Shown here piece by piece: positions 1 to 7,302 of a stretch of 20,425 nucleotides of DNA (positions are counted from its first letter, which is position 1; each line of letters begins with the position of its first letter). The notes under the pieces are model-generated. The model did not search any database and was not told the DNA's origin. It saw nothing but the letters and a program-made list of their open reading frames with translations. The DNA lies in contig CAZFSN010000031.1 in NCBI GenBank assembly GCA_964521815.1, positions 1 through 20,425 of the forward strand, written 5' to 3'. Origin of the DNA: JAAEQD01 sp964521815 (GTDB taxonomy: Bacteria > Zixibacteria > MSB-5A5 > UBA10806 > 4484-95). A program made the translations under genes and the position numbers.

Positions 1-3
1 TAG

Positions 4-678
4 ATGGCTCGAATAACTGTCTTAATCGATGATATCATAAAACTTTCACAGGCGAGTATTACCGGCGAACCCAAGCCCTCGAAGGTTGCGGCGCTGTGTG
101 ACCTGGCTGGCGCCGGCGGCGTGGCTGTCCAGATTAAAGACGGCGATATAACCCCCGAACGCGAACGGATTATAAAGGGGCTCAAGGAAGTTCTGGGTAT
201 ACCGCTGGCTTTAATAATACCGGCCGATAACCGGGCAATTGAAAAGGCGATCGATTTGGCGCCATCGATGGTGACGCTGGCGGATATCGTTCCCGGCGAC
301 AGCGATTATGTTTCCAGGTTGCAGGTTGCCAATATCATAGTCGCTATTGAAATTTCTCCTGATCTGGATCAGGTTAAAGCGGCCGCCAAAATGAAAGCCG
401 ATTATATTGCAATCGATGTTTCAGCGTATTGCACCGAGAAAAACCTGTCGACGCGAGTGGATATTTTGAATAAAATTTCCAAAACAGCCGCCCTGGCCGA
501 ACGTCTGAATGTCGGCGTTATAATTACCGGCCCGGTGACCCTGACTGATATCACCAAACTGGCCGAGATTGAGGCAATCGAGGATTTCTTTATCGGGCAC
601 GCGATTATTTCCAAGGCGATAATGTATGGCCTCAATAGCGCCGTGATGGAATTCAAGGCGGAAGCCAATAAAATTTAA
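4..678 (+). CDS. Divergent PdxJ-like (pyridoxine 5'-phosphate synthase fold) protein, probably not catalytic in the usual way
   Basis: The 224-residue product aligns end to end with PdxJ, the TIM-barrel enzyme that closes the pyridoxine phosphate ring (about 240 residues). The best match is the C-terminal phosphate-binding stretch FIGHAIISKAIMYGL (about residues 197-211), which corresponds to NIGHAII in PdxJ. The N-terminal LAGAGGVAVQI also matches LAGADGITVHL. However, the residues PdxJ uses for catalysis are changed. The VHLRED loop His and Arg are Gln and Lys, the following RRH is lost, the Glu of NLEMA is absent, and the AGHGL His segment reads VIITGPV. So the fold call is secure and the enzyme activity is doubtful. 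The ATG at 4 follows an in-frame TAG at 1-3, so the start is near the window edge and its ribosome site is not visible. The gene is followed by 77 bases and then a receptor gene. Confidence 0.75.
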   Translation: MARITVLIDDIIKLSQASITGEPKPSKVAALCDLAGAGGVAVQIKDGDITPERERIIKGLKEVLGIPLALIIPADNRAIEKAIDLAPSMVTLADIVPGDSDYVSRLQVANIIVAIEISPDLDQVKAAAKMKADYIAIDVSAYCTEKNLSTRVDILNKISKTAALAERLNVGVIITGPVTLTDITKLAEIEAIEDFFIGHAIISKAIMYGLNSAVMEFKAEANKI

Positions 679-682
679 AATC

Positions 683-715
683 AATTGAACAATTCGGAAC
701 CGACATCCGTATATA
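683..715 (+). promoter_or_regulatory. Possible promoter with an overlapping inverted repeat before the receptor gene
   Basis: TTGAAC at 685-690 and TATATA at 710-715 are separated by 19 bases, which is slightly long for sigma-70. The -35 lies inside a perfect inverted repeat AATTG-AA-CAATT (683-694), a position where a repressor could act. It does not resemble a classical Fur box. Seen in sequence; function is inferred. Confidence 0.35.
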
Positions 716-755
716 TAGGTTGTCTGTATCTTAATATTGGAGGTTTTTTTGTAAA

Positions 756-3005
756 TTGATGTCCTCAATGTCAGCTTTTTCGGTTCGTAATATTAGCCGC
801 TATATTTTTGTCAATTTCCTTGTAATCGTAATTCACGTTTGTACGGCAGAAGCTTATACTATCAGTGGTTCCGTTAGGGATTCTATAACCGGCGAAAATC
901 TGCCGGGAGCATCAGTTTTTGTGGTCAATTCAAGTCTTGGAGCCTCATCGGATTATCGCGGGCGTTTTGTTATCAATGATTTACCTGAAAATATTCGTGA
1001 AATAAAACTTAAAATTCATTTAATCGGTTATGATGATAAATTTGTCGAGTTAAGTAATATTAACGACCTTTCAGCGATTAAAATATCGCTGACACCCTCA
1101 CCCTGGAAAATGGATAATGTCGTAATTACCGGTACCCGTCGTAATTATATTCTCAAAGATGTCCCGGTCACAACCGAGCTAATAACCGCCGATGAGTTCA
1201 GGAAGACCGGCGCGTTGACTGTCGATGAGGCGCTGGATTCGCATATCGGTGTGACTATTACCGATGATTTATCAGGCAAGGGTATCTCATTGCGCGGTGT
1301 CGATCCTTCGCGCGTGCTTGTCTTAATAGACGGCAACCGGGTGATCGGCCGGGTTCAGGGTTCGTTGGATATTGGCCAATTGCCGCTGGCCAATGTCAAG
1401 CAGATTGAGATTATCAAAGGCACTGGTTCAACGCTGTACGGTTCGGATGCTCTCGGTGGCGTGGTAAATATTATTACCAGAAAACCACCGGCCCTGACAA
1501 GTTTCAACTTGTATGGCAGTTACGGAAGTTTCAATACATCAAATATACAAGCTGATATAAACTCCCGCCTTAAGGGTAACGGCATAAATTTTACGACCAA
1601 ATACGAACATACTGATGGTTTCGATCTCGATAAATCAACCGAACATACCAATGGCCTGGAGAATGTCGACCGCTTTAATATCAACAACAAAACAGTTGTA
1701 GGCATTTCACCTGGCTGGGAGATCGAGATCGCGCCCGGTTTTATGGCGGAAAGCAAGTACTGGATCGAAACCCAGGAAATCGGCAGTGATATAAAGATTA
1801 ATTTTGATGATTACGAATACAACTATCGCTATGATTTGTCTCTCAAATCAAAAACGAATTTGAAAGATAAGGCTGATTTAATTCTTGGCCTCGATGGCTC
1901 GTTGTATGATCATACCTGGGAGAAATACTCCCGGGCCGGAGTGTTTATCGATACCTCGATTACCAAAGATGATATCGTGGAATTTTCGCTTTTGTATAAT
2001 CGCACCCTGGCCAGCGGGCATATTCTAACATTCGGCGGCGATTTATCGACTCAGGGCTTGAGATCAGAACAATTGGCCTCAGGCGATGAAAGGATTTATC
2101 AACAGGATATTTATACGCAGTACGAATGGCGGCCCGTTAAGAAGATTATCTTACTTCCCGGCGTCCGTTTCGAACATCACAAGACCTACGGTGATCATTT
2201 CAATCCCAGTTTTAATATCATGTGGGATGCTTGCAGCTATTTCAATTTACGGGGATCGATCAGCCGCGGTTTCCGGGCGCCATCGATAAAGGAATTGTAT
2301 TTCGAATTCGATCACAGCGCCGAGGGCTACAAGGTGATAGGCGGCGGCGAACATCTCCGTCCTGAAACCAGCGATAACTTCTCGATAACCGCCGAGATCA
2401 ATTATAATAAAAAGGCTATTCACAGGTTTACTTATTTCCGAAACGATTTAAACGACCTGATTGAATTCGTCGAAATCGATCCATCGGAGTACGATAACCC
2501 GGCCGACACATCGATATACTATCGCGGTATCTATCGCTATGATAATATCCTGAAAGCAAAAACCGAGGGTATCGAATGGGAAACGGAGATAAGGATTTTG
2601 GATAAGCTGGATTTGTCGTTTTCCTATACATATCTTTTAGCTAAGAACCTGTCCGATACTCTATCCGGCGATTCCGCGCCCGATCTAATCAATCGCCCCC
2701 GGCATACGTTTAAATTCAATACCGGCTATTTAATCGCGCTAATCGGCGTTGACCTTAATTTCTGGGGTTACTGGCATGATCGAATGCTGTGGACATCTCG
2801 AGGCGATACGCCAGAATTGACTAGCGATGACTACGCCCCCTCACGCTGGAATTTGAATATCGGTTTAGGCAAAACGCTTTTCCGCAACTTCGATTTGCTG
2901 TTTAAAGTTGAGAATATAACCAATGAAACTAATGTTAATTACAATTATTGGCCGGAAAGGAGTTATAATTTAAGTGTTGCATTTAATTTTGAGAAAGGAA
3001 AGTAA
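756..3005 (+). CDS. TonB-dependent outer-membrane receptor with N-terminal carboxypeptidase-regulatory-like domain
   Basis: The 749-residue product has a signal peptide (hydrophobic 17-29, likely cleavage after AEA at 31-33) and a carboxypeptidase-regulatory-like beta domain (about 35-112, ISGSVRDSITGENLPGASV). A TonB-box-like VVITGTRR stretch (122-129) is followed by a plug domain (about 133-243, with LYGSDALGGVVNIITRKP). A 22-strand-type barrel fills the rest and ends NLSVAFNFEKGK. Such receptors import iron chelates, heme or cobalamin using TonB energy. The plug most resembles the siderophore, heme and BtuB class. The likely start is TTG at 756, 12 bases after GGAGG (739-743); an ATG at 759 would remove one residue. 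The stop is followed one base later by the ATG of the HmuY-like lipoprotein gene, so the two are co-transcribed. TonB, ExbB and ExbD are not in the window. Confidence 0.93.
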   Translation: MMSSMSAFSVRNISRYIFVNFLVIVIHVCTAEAYTISGSVRDSITGENLPGASVFVVNSSLGASSDYRGRFVINDLPENIREIKLKIHLIGYDDKFVELSNINDLSAIKISLTPSPWKMDNVVITGTRRNYILKDVPVTTELITADEFRKTGALTVDEALDSHIGVTITDDLSGKGISLRGVDPSRVLVLIDGNRVIGRVQGSLDIGQLPLANVKQIEIIKGTGSTLYGSDALGGVVNIITRKPPALTSFNLYGSYGSFNTSNIQADINSRLKGNGINFTTKYEHTDGFDLDKSTEHTNGLENVDRFNINNKTVVGISPGWEIEIAPGFMAESKYWIETQEIGSDIKINFDDYEYNYRYDLSLKSKTNLKDKADLILGLDGSLYDHTWEKYSRAGVFIDTSITKDDIVEFSLLYNRTLASGHILTFGGDLSTQGLRSEQLASGDERIYQQDIYTQYEWRPVKKIILLPGVRFEHHKTYGDHFNPSFNIMWDACSYFNLRGSISRGFRAPSIKELYFEFDHSAEGYKVIGGGEHLRPETSDNFSITAEINYNKKAIHRFTYFRNDLNDLIEFVEIDPSEYDNPADTSIYYRGIYRYDNILKAKTEGIEWETEIRILDKLDLSFSYTYLLAKNLSDTLSGDSAPDLINRPRHTFKFNTGYLIALIGVDLNFWGYWHDRMLWTSRGDTPELTSDDYAPSRWNLNIGLGKTLFRNFDLLFKVENITNETNVNYNYWPERSYNLSVAFNFEKGK

Positions 3006-3006
3006 A

Positions 3007-4071
3007 ATGATAAAAGCTTTAACGTTTTCGATTCTTATTTTAACAGTATTAATATTCGCCTGTTCGAAGGATAAAACATCGCCGACAGGACCCGACAATA
3101 CGGTTACCACCACCTGGGTTGAAGATGGTGGCTATTGGAGCACTTTGTTGGATGCTAGTAGTTCTGATAACTATGTTTATTTTAGCCTCAGCACAGGCGA
3201 TATGGTTTCACTTACCGATGAGCAAGCCGCCGATAATGATAGCTGGGATATTTCGTTTATGCGATATCATATCAATTTGAATGGCGGATTGACCGGCACG
3301 AAAGGCGTGGTGGCCGCCGATCTGGCGGCGGCAGGATCGGCTGATTCGATATCATTCGCGGCGGTTGTCGATACCTCGGATATGATCGGGCATGACTGGA
3401 CGGGAGATAATTACGTGTTTGCTGTTGATGACTGGTATTTATATACCGGGCCGCCCAATCATGAACTTCTGCCGACGAATAATGTTTATGTTATCAGGGA
3501 TGCCGAAGGGAAGTATGTGAAATTCCAGGTCATCGGTCTGGAGAATCCCGGTATGCCGCCGAATATGGGTTCAGTCGTTTGCCGTTTCGTCTATGCCGCG
3601 TCGGGCGCCGATATATCAGGCGATCCGGATACTGTGACTGTCGATATCGGTGACAGCATAGGGTATCTCGATTTTTCAACAGCTATGCAGGTAACGCCGG
3701 CTGATCCGATGAGTTCCGCCGATTGGGATATAGCTTTCACCAATTATGAGATTCATCTGAATTCAGGTTATTTCGGGCCGGGTATAGCCGAAGCTTACCC
3801 GGTTTATCAGGATATGCTCGATCCTACTGATTTTGATAGCTTGACACTTGCATCGACAAACGATAATGCATATTTTACTGATGGAATAGGATCTGTCTTC
3901 GACAATTGGTATAATTATATACATTCAACTAATAGATTACCTTCGAAAAACCATGTTTATTTAATTAAAGCTAACAGTAAAGTTTATAAATTACAAATTT
4001 ACAGTTATTATCACTTAGATACCGATGTAGATGGTTGGTACACGTTTTACTGGGCAGAATTAAATTTGTAG
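3007..4071 (+). CDS. HmuY-like lipoprotein with two tandem HmuY-type repeats (putative heme-binding surface protein)
   Basis: The 354-residue product starts at ATG 3007, just after an AAGGA site that lies in the end of the receptor gene. It has a lipoprotein signal (LIFAC, lipid Cys19) and a linker with SPTGP. Two repeats follow. Repeat 1 (about 54-198) has WDISFMRYHINLNGG, a Trp-Tyr segment and KYVKFQVIG. Repeat 2 (about 218-352) has WDIAFTNYEIHLNSG, NWYNY and KVYKLQIYSYY in the same order. These motifs are those of the HmuY family, in which a single domain takes up heme and passes it to the TonB receptor HmuR. The adjacent receptor gene, one base upstream of this ATG, fits that pairing. Several His residues (129, 152, 250, 306, 316) could bind heme, but I cannot assign ligands. 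The substrate may be something other than heme. Confidence 0.8.
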   Translation: MIKALTFSILILTVLIFACSKDKTSPTGPDNTVTTTWVEDGGYWSTLLDASSSDNYVYFSLSTGDMVSLTDEQAADNDSWDISFMRYHINLNGGLTGTKGVVAADLAAAGSADSISFAAVVDTSDMIGHDWTGDNYVFAVDDWYLYTGPPNHELLPTNNVYVIRDAEGKYVKFQVIGLENPGMPPNMGSVVCRFVYAASGADISGDPDTVTVDIGDSIGYLDFSTAMQVTPADPMSSADWDIAFTNYEIHLNSGYFGPGIAEAYPVYQDMLDPTDFDSLTLASTNDNAYFTDGIGSVFDNWYNYIHSTNRLPSKNHVYLIKANSKVYKLQIYSYYHLDTDVDGWYTFYWAELNL

Positions 4072-4090
4072 AATAAGCTTGCAGACAATT

Positions 4091-4124
4091 AAAAAGCCGC
4101 CCCCATTTCGGAGACGGCTTTTTT
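4091..4124. terminator. Bidirectional intrinsic terminator
   Basis: AAAAAGCCG (4091-4099) pairs with CGGCTTTTT (4114-4122) around a 14-base loop. There are A and T runs on both sides, so it works in both directions. It sits 20 bases after the HmuY-like gene and 17 bases after the end of the convergent propeller gene, serving both. Confidence 0.88.
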
Positions 4125-4141
4125 AGTGGCACCCGGTTGAT

Positions 4142-5197
4142 TTATTCTGTGTCAGCCCAGATAGGTTGACTGGTTGGCAGTTGTTCCGGTCGCAGGATTT
4201 CCTCCTTTCCCTTTAAGGTGAAAATTCCACTATCGCGGGTGGCCACCAGAATGTCTTTGCCGTCCTTGAAAAGCCCAACCACGCGTGAGTCGGCGAACTC
4301 CGGTACGGCTTGCAATGTATCATTGGCGTACACGAACAGGCCCTGATCGGTACCGATATAGGTATTCAGCGCGCGAGGCAAGAAACAGTTGACCTCATAG
4401 ACCTCGCTGGAATCGCTGATGAAAAGCTGGTTCCACGATCCGCCGTCATACCGAAATATCCCCGAGGGTGTTCCCACCCAGAGAAACGGGTAGCTGTACT
4501 CCAGCGCGGTGACGAAATCGAATATCGAAGTATCGCGCGTTAAATAACGTCTCTGCCATTTCTCGCCATCGAAACGCCACAAGCCATCGCCAAACGTCCC
4601 GACCCACAAACCGTCAGTATCCTCGGTTAAGGCGTTCACCAAAATACCGGACTTGAGGATGGTGTCGGCTTTGTCCTCGTTAAAATAGTAAAGGCCATCA
4701 TTGGCTCCCACCAGGTAGCCCTCGCCGAACTTGAGCACGACATTGACTGGCCGGCCCAAGTCGTATTCATCGTACAACTCGAGATAATTATCGCTGATAA
4801 TTATCAGCTTCTCGCCGCCGATAATCACCTGATTTTCCTCGTACACGATACAATCCAACTGATCGGCGAAAGCGCTTAGCTCCGATTCGACCGGATCGGT
4901 CCAGCCTGCGCTGTCTTTGGTGATTGAGTAAAGCTTGTTGCCGGAGAGGATTTCGAGTCTGCCGTCATTATGAAATACTTTTTCGATTTCCGGACGGATT
5001 TTGGCGACCAAATCGGCTTGTTCATCAAGCTGACCGGCCGTGTCAATCGGTATAACCTGGTCGGCAGTCGCCTCGACCATAACCAGTTTCGGTTTCTTTT
5101 TCAGCGATACCCCAATAATTAGTATAAATGCCAATAACGAGACCGCGATGATCGAAACCAGTTGCCCCCGCTGTGATAGTTTCTCTGACTTTTTCAT
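4142..5197 (-). CDS. Membrane-anchored beta-propeller protein with two-component-regulator-propeller-type repeats
   Basis: The 351-residue product has a short positive N-terminus, one membrane helix (about 12-31) and a long extracytoplasmic part. That part is made of repeating blade motifs such as GLWVGTFGDGLWRFDGEKW (about 196-214), FLWVGTPSGIFRYDGGSW (238-255), YIGTDQGLFVY (280-290) and ILVATRDSGIF (316-326). These are the Reg_prop blade pattern, usually found in the sensor part of hybrid kinases. Here there is no kinase, output or catalytic domain, so a ligand- or protein-binding role is as far as the sequence goes. The start is well defined: AGGAGG (5202-5207) lies four bases before ATG 5197. 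It stands alone and is convergent with the HmuY-like gene and divergent from the binding-protein operon. A weak sigma-54-like site lies upstream. Confidence 0.72.
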   Translation of the reverse strand: MKKSEKLSQRGQLVSIIAVSLLAFILIIGVSLKKKPKLVMVEATADQVIPIDTAGQLDEQADLVAKIRPEIEKVFHNDGRLEILSGNKLYSITKDSAGWTDPVESELSAFADQLDCIVYEENQVIIGGEKLIIISDNYLELYDEYDLGRPVNVVLKFGEGYLVGANDGLYYFNEDKADTILKSGILVNALTEDTDGLWVGTFGDGLWRFDGEKWQRRYLTRDTSIFDFVTALEYSYPFLWVGTPSGIFRYDGGSWNQLFISDSSEVYEVNCFLPRALNTYIGTDQGLFVYANDTLQAVPEFADSRVVGLFKDGKDILVATRDSGIFTLKGKEEILRPEQLPTSQPIWADTE

Positions 5198-5476
5198 TTT
5201 TCCTCCTTTTTAAAGGTTGGTTGTTTTTGTTTCCGATTAATATTAATTCAAATACCATGCCAGGCAGGCAACGTGTTGCAGGGCAAGAGATTATTGCGTG
5301 ATGGCCGAATTAAATGTGTGTCAATCATTAGTCGCGTGTGTCATTTTGTAAACGATTTCAAAAGCCGATTTATGCTCTAACTTACCGCATATATGTTTTT
5401 CTGTTATTTATTTTTCAATAATTGATGAAACATCCGCGAAGAATGAATGTAAAAACTGATGCGGGATTGAAGTATC
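5198..5476. other. Intergenic region between divergent operons
   Basis: No gene is seen here. It holds the Shine-Dalgarno site of the leftward propeller gene and a dyad GCAAC-GT-GTTGC (5268-5279). It also holds a leftward sequence resembling a -24/-12 sigma-54 promoter, TGGCATG-N4-TTGAA (5262 down to 5247), with a mismatch in the critical -12 GC. The remainder is AT-rich and without clear structure. Confidence 0.5.
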
Positions 5477-5506
5477 TTGACTGATCAAACGATTTTGACA
5501 TATAAT
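5477..5506 (+). promoter_or_regulatory. Sigma-70-type promoter of the binding protein-kinase-regulator operon
   Basis: TTGACT (5477-5482), an 18-base spacer and a perfect TATAAT (5501-5506). The expected transcript start near 5513 lies directly before the AAGGAG ribosome site (5514-5519). The leader would therefore be only about 12 bases long. This also rules out the upstream TTG at 5477 as a translation start. Confidence 0.7.
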
Positions 5507-5524
5507 TTAGGCCAAGGAGAGAGT

Positions 5525-7300
5525 ATGATTAAAAAGCTATTGGGCTGTCTAATTATTTTGATATTATTAACACCGATCATTCCGGCGGATACCAATATTG
5601 ATATTCTGGGTGAAATCGTACTGAAGAAGAACCGCCGATTATATATCGATAAAGGCCGTGATGATGGAGTCGAGATCGGCTATAAATTCGATATTATCTA
5701 CAACGGCAAAAACCTGGGCAGTTCGATTGTTTCGTGGGTGGGTGATGACATTTCCTATGCCAGACTCGATTCGGCGGTTTTTTATCGTTACTATTACATC
5801 GAGCCGCTTGAGGCGAAAATTTATATGGTCGCGCCATCGGCTTACAAAGGCGGGATACTTCATATTCCCTTTTATAATGATCTGAGTTTATCGCCTTCCG
5901 ATATTATTAGTCCGGATGAACAGACTGTTGCCAATCTTCTTTACGACGGCCTGGTGCGGCTTGATGACAACGGCGATATTGTCCCCGGTTTGGCGCATTC
6001 GTGGGAGGTGCATGGCCACACCTACACATTCTATTTAAACGCCGAGGTCAAATTTCATACCGGTAAATATCTGGATGCTCTCGATGTCGCTTATTCACTG
6101 GTGCAGTTGGCTCAGGCGCCAAAAGTGACCCCAGCCTCGTCATTTATAATTGAAATCGACGGTTATGACGAAGTTCATGCCGGCCGGAAAAATGAATTGC
6201 GGGGTGTGTTTATTCCCAATAAGCATACGATCGCTATCACTACCAAAGATACCTTCGTGCCATTTTTGAAATACCTGGCCGGACCCGGAGGCTATATCAT
6301 ACCATCGCTGGAGAGAACCCCGGTACCGCTTGGTACCGGCCCGTTCAAAGTCGTGAGCATGAGCGATAATAAAATTTCTCTGGCCGCCAACGAAGATTAT
6401 TTCGGGGTCAAGCCGATTGTCGACAGCGTGATTTTCAGCCGCTATAACAATCGCAAGGAGGCCGCGCTCGATTTTGAATTGGGCCGACTCGACTTGATTT
6501 ATTTCGATTCGCAGGACGATAGAGATTTATTGACCGGCGGCGATTATTCCAGCCGCAGGTATTATACCAGTTCGATGGTGATGCTTGGTTTTCAATGCGC
6601 GCACGATTATCAAAAAGATTTCAGTCTGGCCCGGGCGCTGCAGTATTTATTCGACAAGGAAAGTATCGTGCGAGTACTTCTGGGTAACACGGCCAAGGCC
6701 AGCGTCGGGATAAGCCCGCCGTCTTTGGGGCTTGAACCTGATAATGCCGACGAATATTATTTCATGCCCTCCGAGGCCAAAGCGAAAATCGCCGAGGTTA
6801 AAAACTTGCCGGATCAGTTCAATCTGGTTTATGATGACTCCGACCCCGTGCTGGAATCGATTGCCAATTATATCGCCGGCCAGCTTCGTTATACCGGCTT
6901 AAAAACCAGAATACAGAAAGCTAATAGTCGGACATTAACGCAATCAGCCGCGATAAGCACGATGGATTTTTATCTTTTCCGTTATGATATGCCGGTGCCG
7001 GACCCTGACGCTTTTTTCTACCCCGTGTTCTCGAAACGACTCGATGGGCAGACCAATTACCTTAATTATAACAACCCTCAGCTCGAACGAACTCTCGAAG
7101 CCGCCCGTCAACTGGATGACGAATACGCCAGGAAGGATGTCTATCAAGAAGCGGAAAAACTGATTATAGAAACGCCGCCGGTGATAAGTCTGTATAATCC
7201 TTATATGACAATCGCCTTTCGGCGCGATCTGGCCGGGTTCAAACCCGATCTGCGCGCGTTCGTCGACCTTCGCAATACATATTTTCAGGCGGGTAAATAA
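5525..7300 (+). CDS. Family 5 extracellular solute-binding protein with an extra N-terminal beta domain
   Basis: Starting at ATG 5525, five bases after AAGGAG, the product has 591 residues. A signal peptide (about 1-21, no lipobox) indicates a soluble periplasmic protein. Residues about 27-92 form a small domain, with IDKGRDDGVEIGYKFDIIY then a Gly-rich strand. This resembles the beta barrel found at the C-terminus of FlgT-like proteins; that match is by eye. Residues about 107-591 are an SBP_bac_5 domain of the DppA/OppA type (ANLLYDGLVRLDDNGDIVPG, LGTGPFKV, ARALQYLFDKESIV). Relatives bind peptides, nickel or sugars for ABC transporters. No permease or ATPase genes are near. Instead a sensor kinase gene follows after two bases and then its regulator. 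I infer that it reports ligand to the kinase; transport with a remote permease is the alternative. Confidence 0.85.
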   Translation: MIKKLLGCLIILILLTPIIPADTNIDILGEIVLKKNRRLYIDKGRDDGVEIGYKFDIIYNGKNLGSSIVSWVGDDISYARLDSAVFYRYYYIEPLEAKIYMVAPSAYKGGILHIPFYNDLSLSPSDIISPDEQTVANLLYDGLVRLDDNGDIVPGLAHSWEVHGHTYTFYLNAEVKFHTGKYLDALDVAYSLVQLAQAPKVTPASSFIIEIDGYDEVHAGRKNELRGVFIPNKHTIAITTKDTFVPFLKYLAGPGGYIIPSLERTPVPLGTGPFKVVSMSDNKISLAANEDYFGVKPIVDSVIFSRYNNRKEAALDFELGRLDLIYFDSQDDRDLLTGGDYSSRRYYTSSMVMLGFQCAHDYQKDFSLARALQYLFDKESIVRVLLGNTAKASVGISPPSLGLEPDNADEYYFMPSEAKAKIAEVKNLPDQFNLVYDDSDPVLESIANYIAGQLRYTGLKTRIQKANSRTLTQSAAISTMDFYLFRYDMPVPDPDAFFYPVFSKRLDGQTNYLNYNNPQLERTLEAARQLDDEYARKDVYQEAEKLIIETPPVISLYNPYMTIAFRRDLAGFKPDLRAFVDLRNTYFQAGK

Positions 7301-7302
7301 AT

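Noticed and set aside
2974..3006. Earlier start of the HmuY-like lipoprotein inside the receptor gene
   Set aside because: It would place charged residues ahead of the lipoprotein signal; ATG 3007 has a ribosome site and gives a standard signal with Cys19.
4126..4143. TGGCAC followed by TTGA as a sigma-54 promoter
   Set aside because: The spacing between the GG and the downstream element is one base short and the -12 GC is missing; it also sits just after a terminator between convergent genes.
5477..5524. Upstream TTG start extending the solute-binding protein by 16 residues
   Set aside because: That TTG is the -35 of a good promoter, and TATAAT lies in the extension. ATG 5525 has the ribosome site and begins a normal signal peptide.
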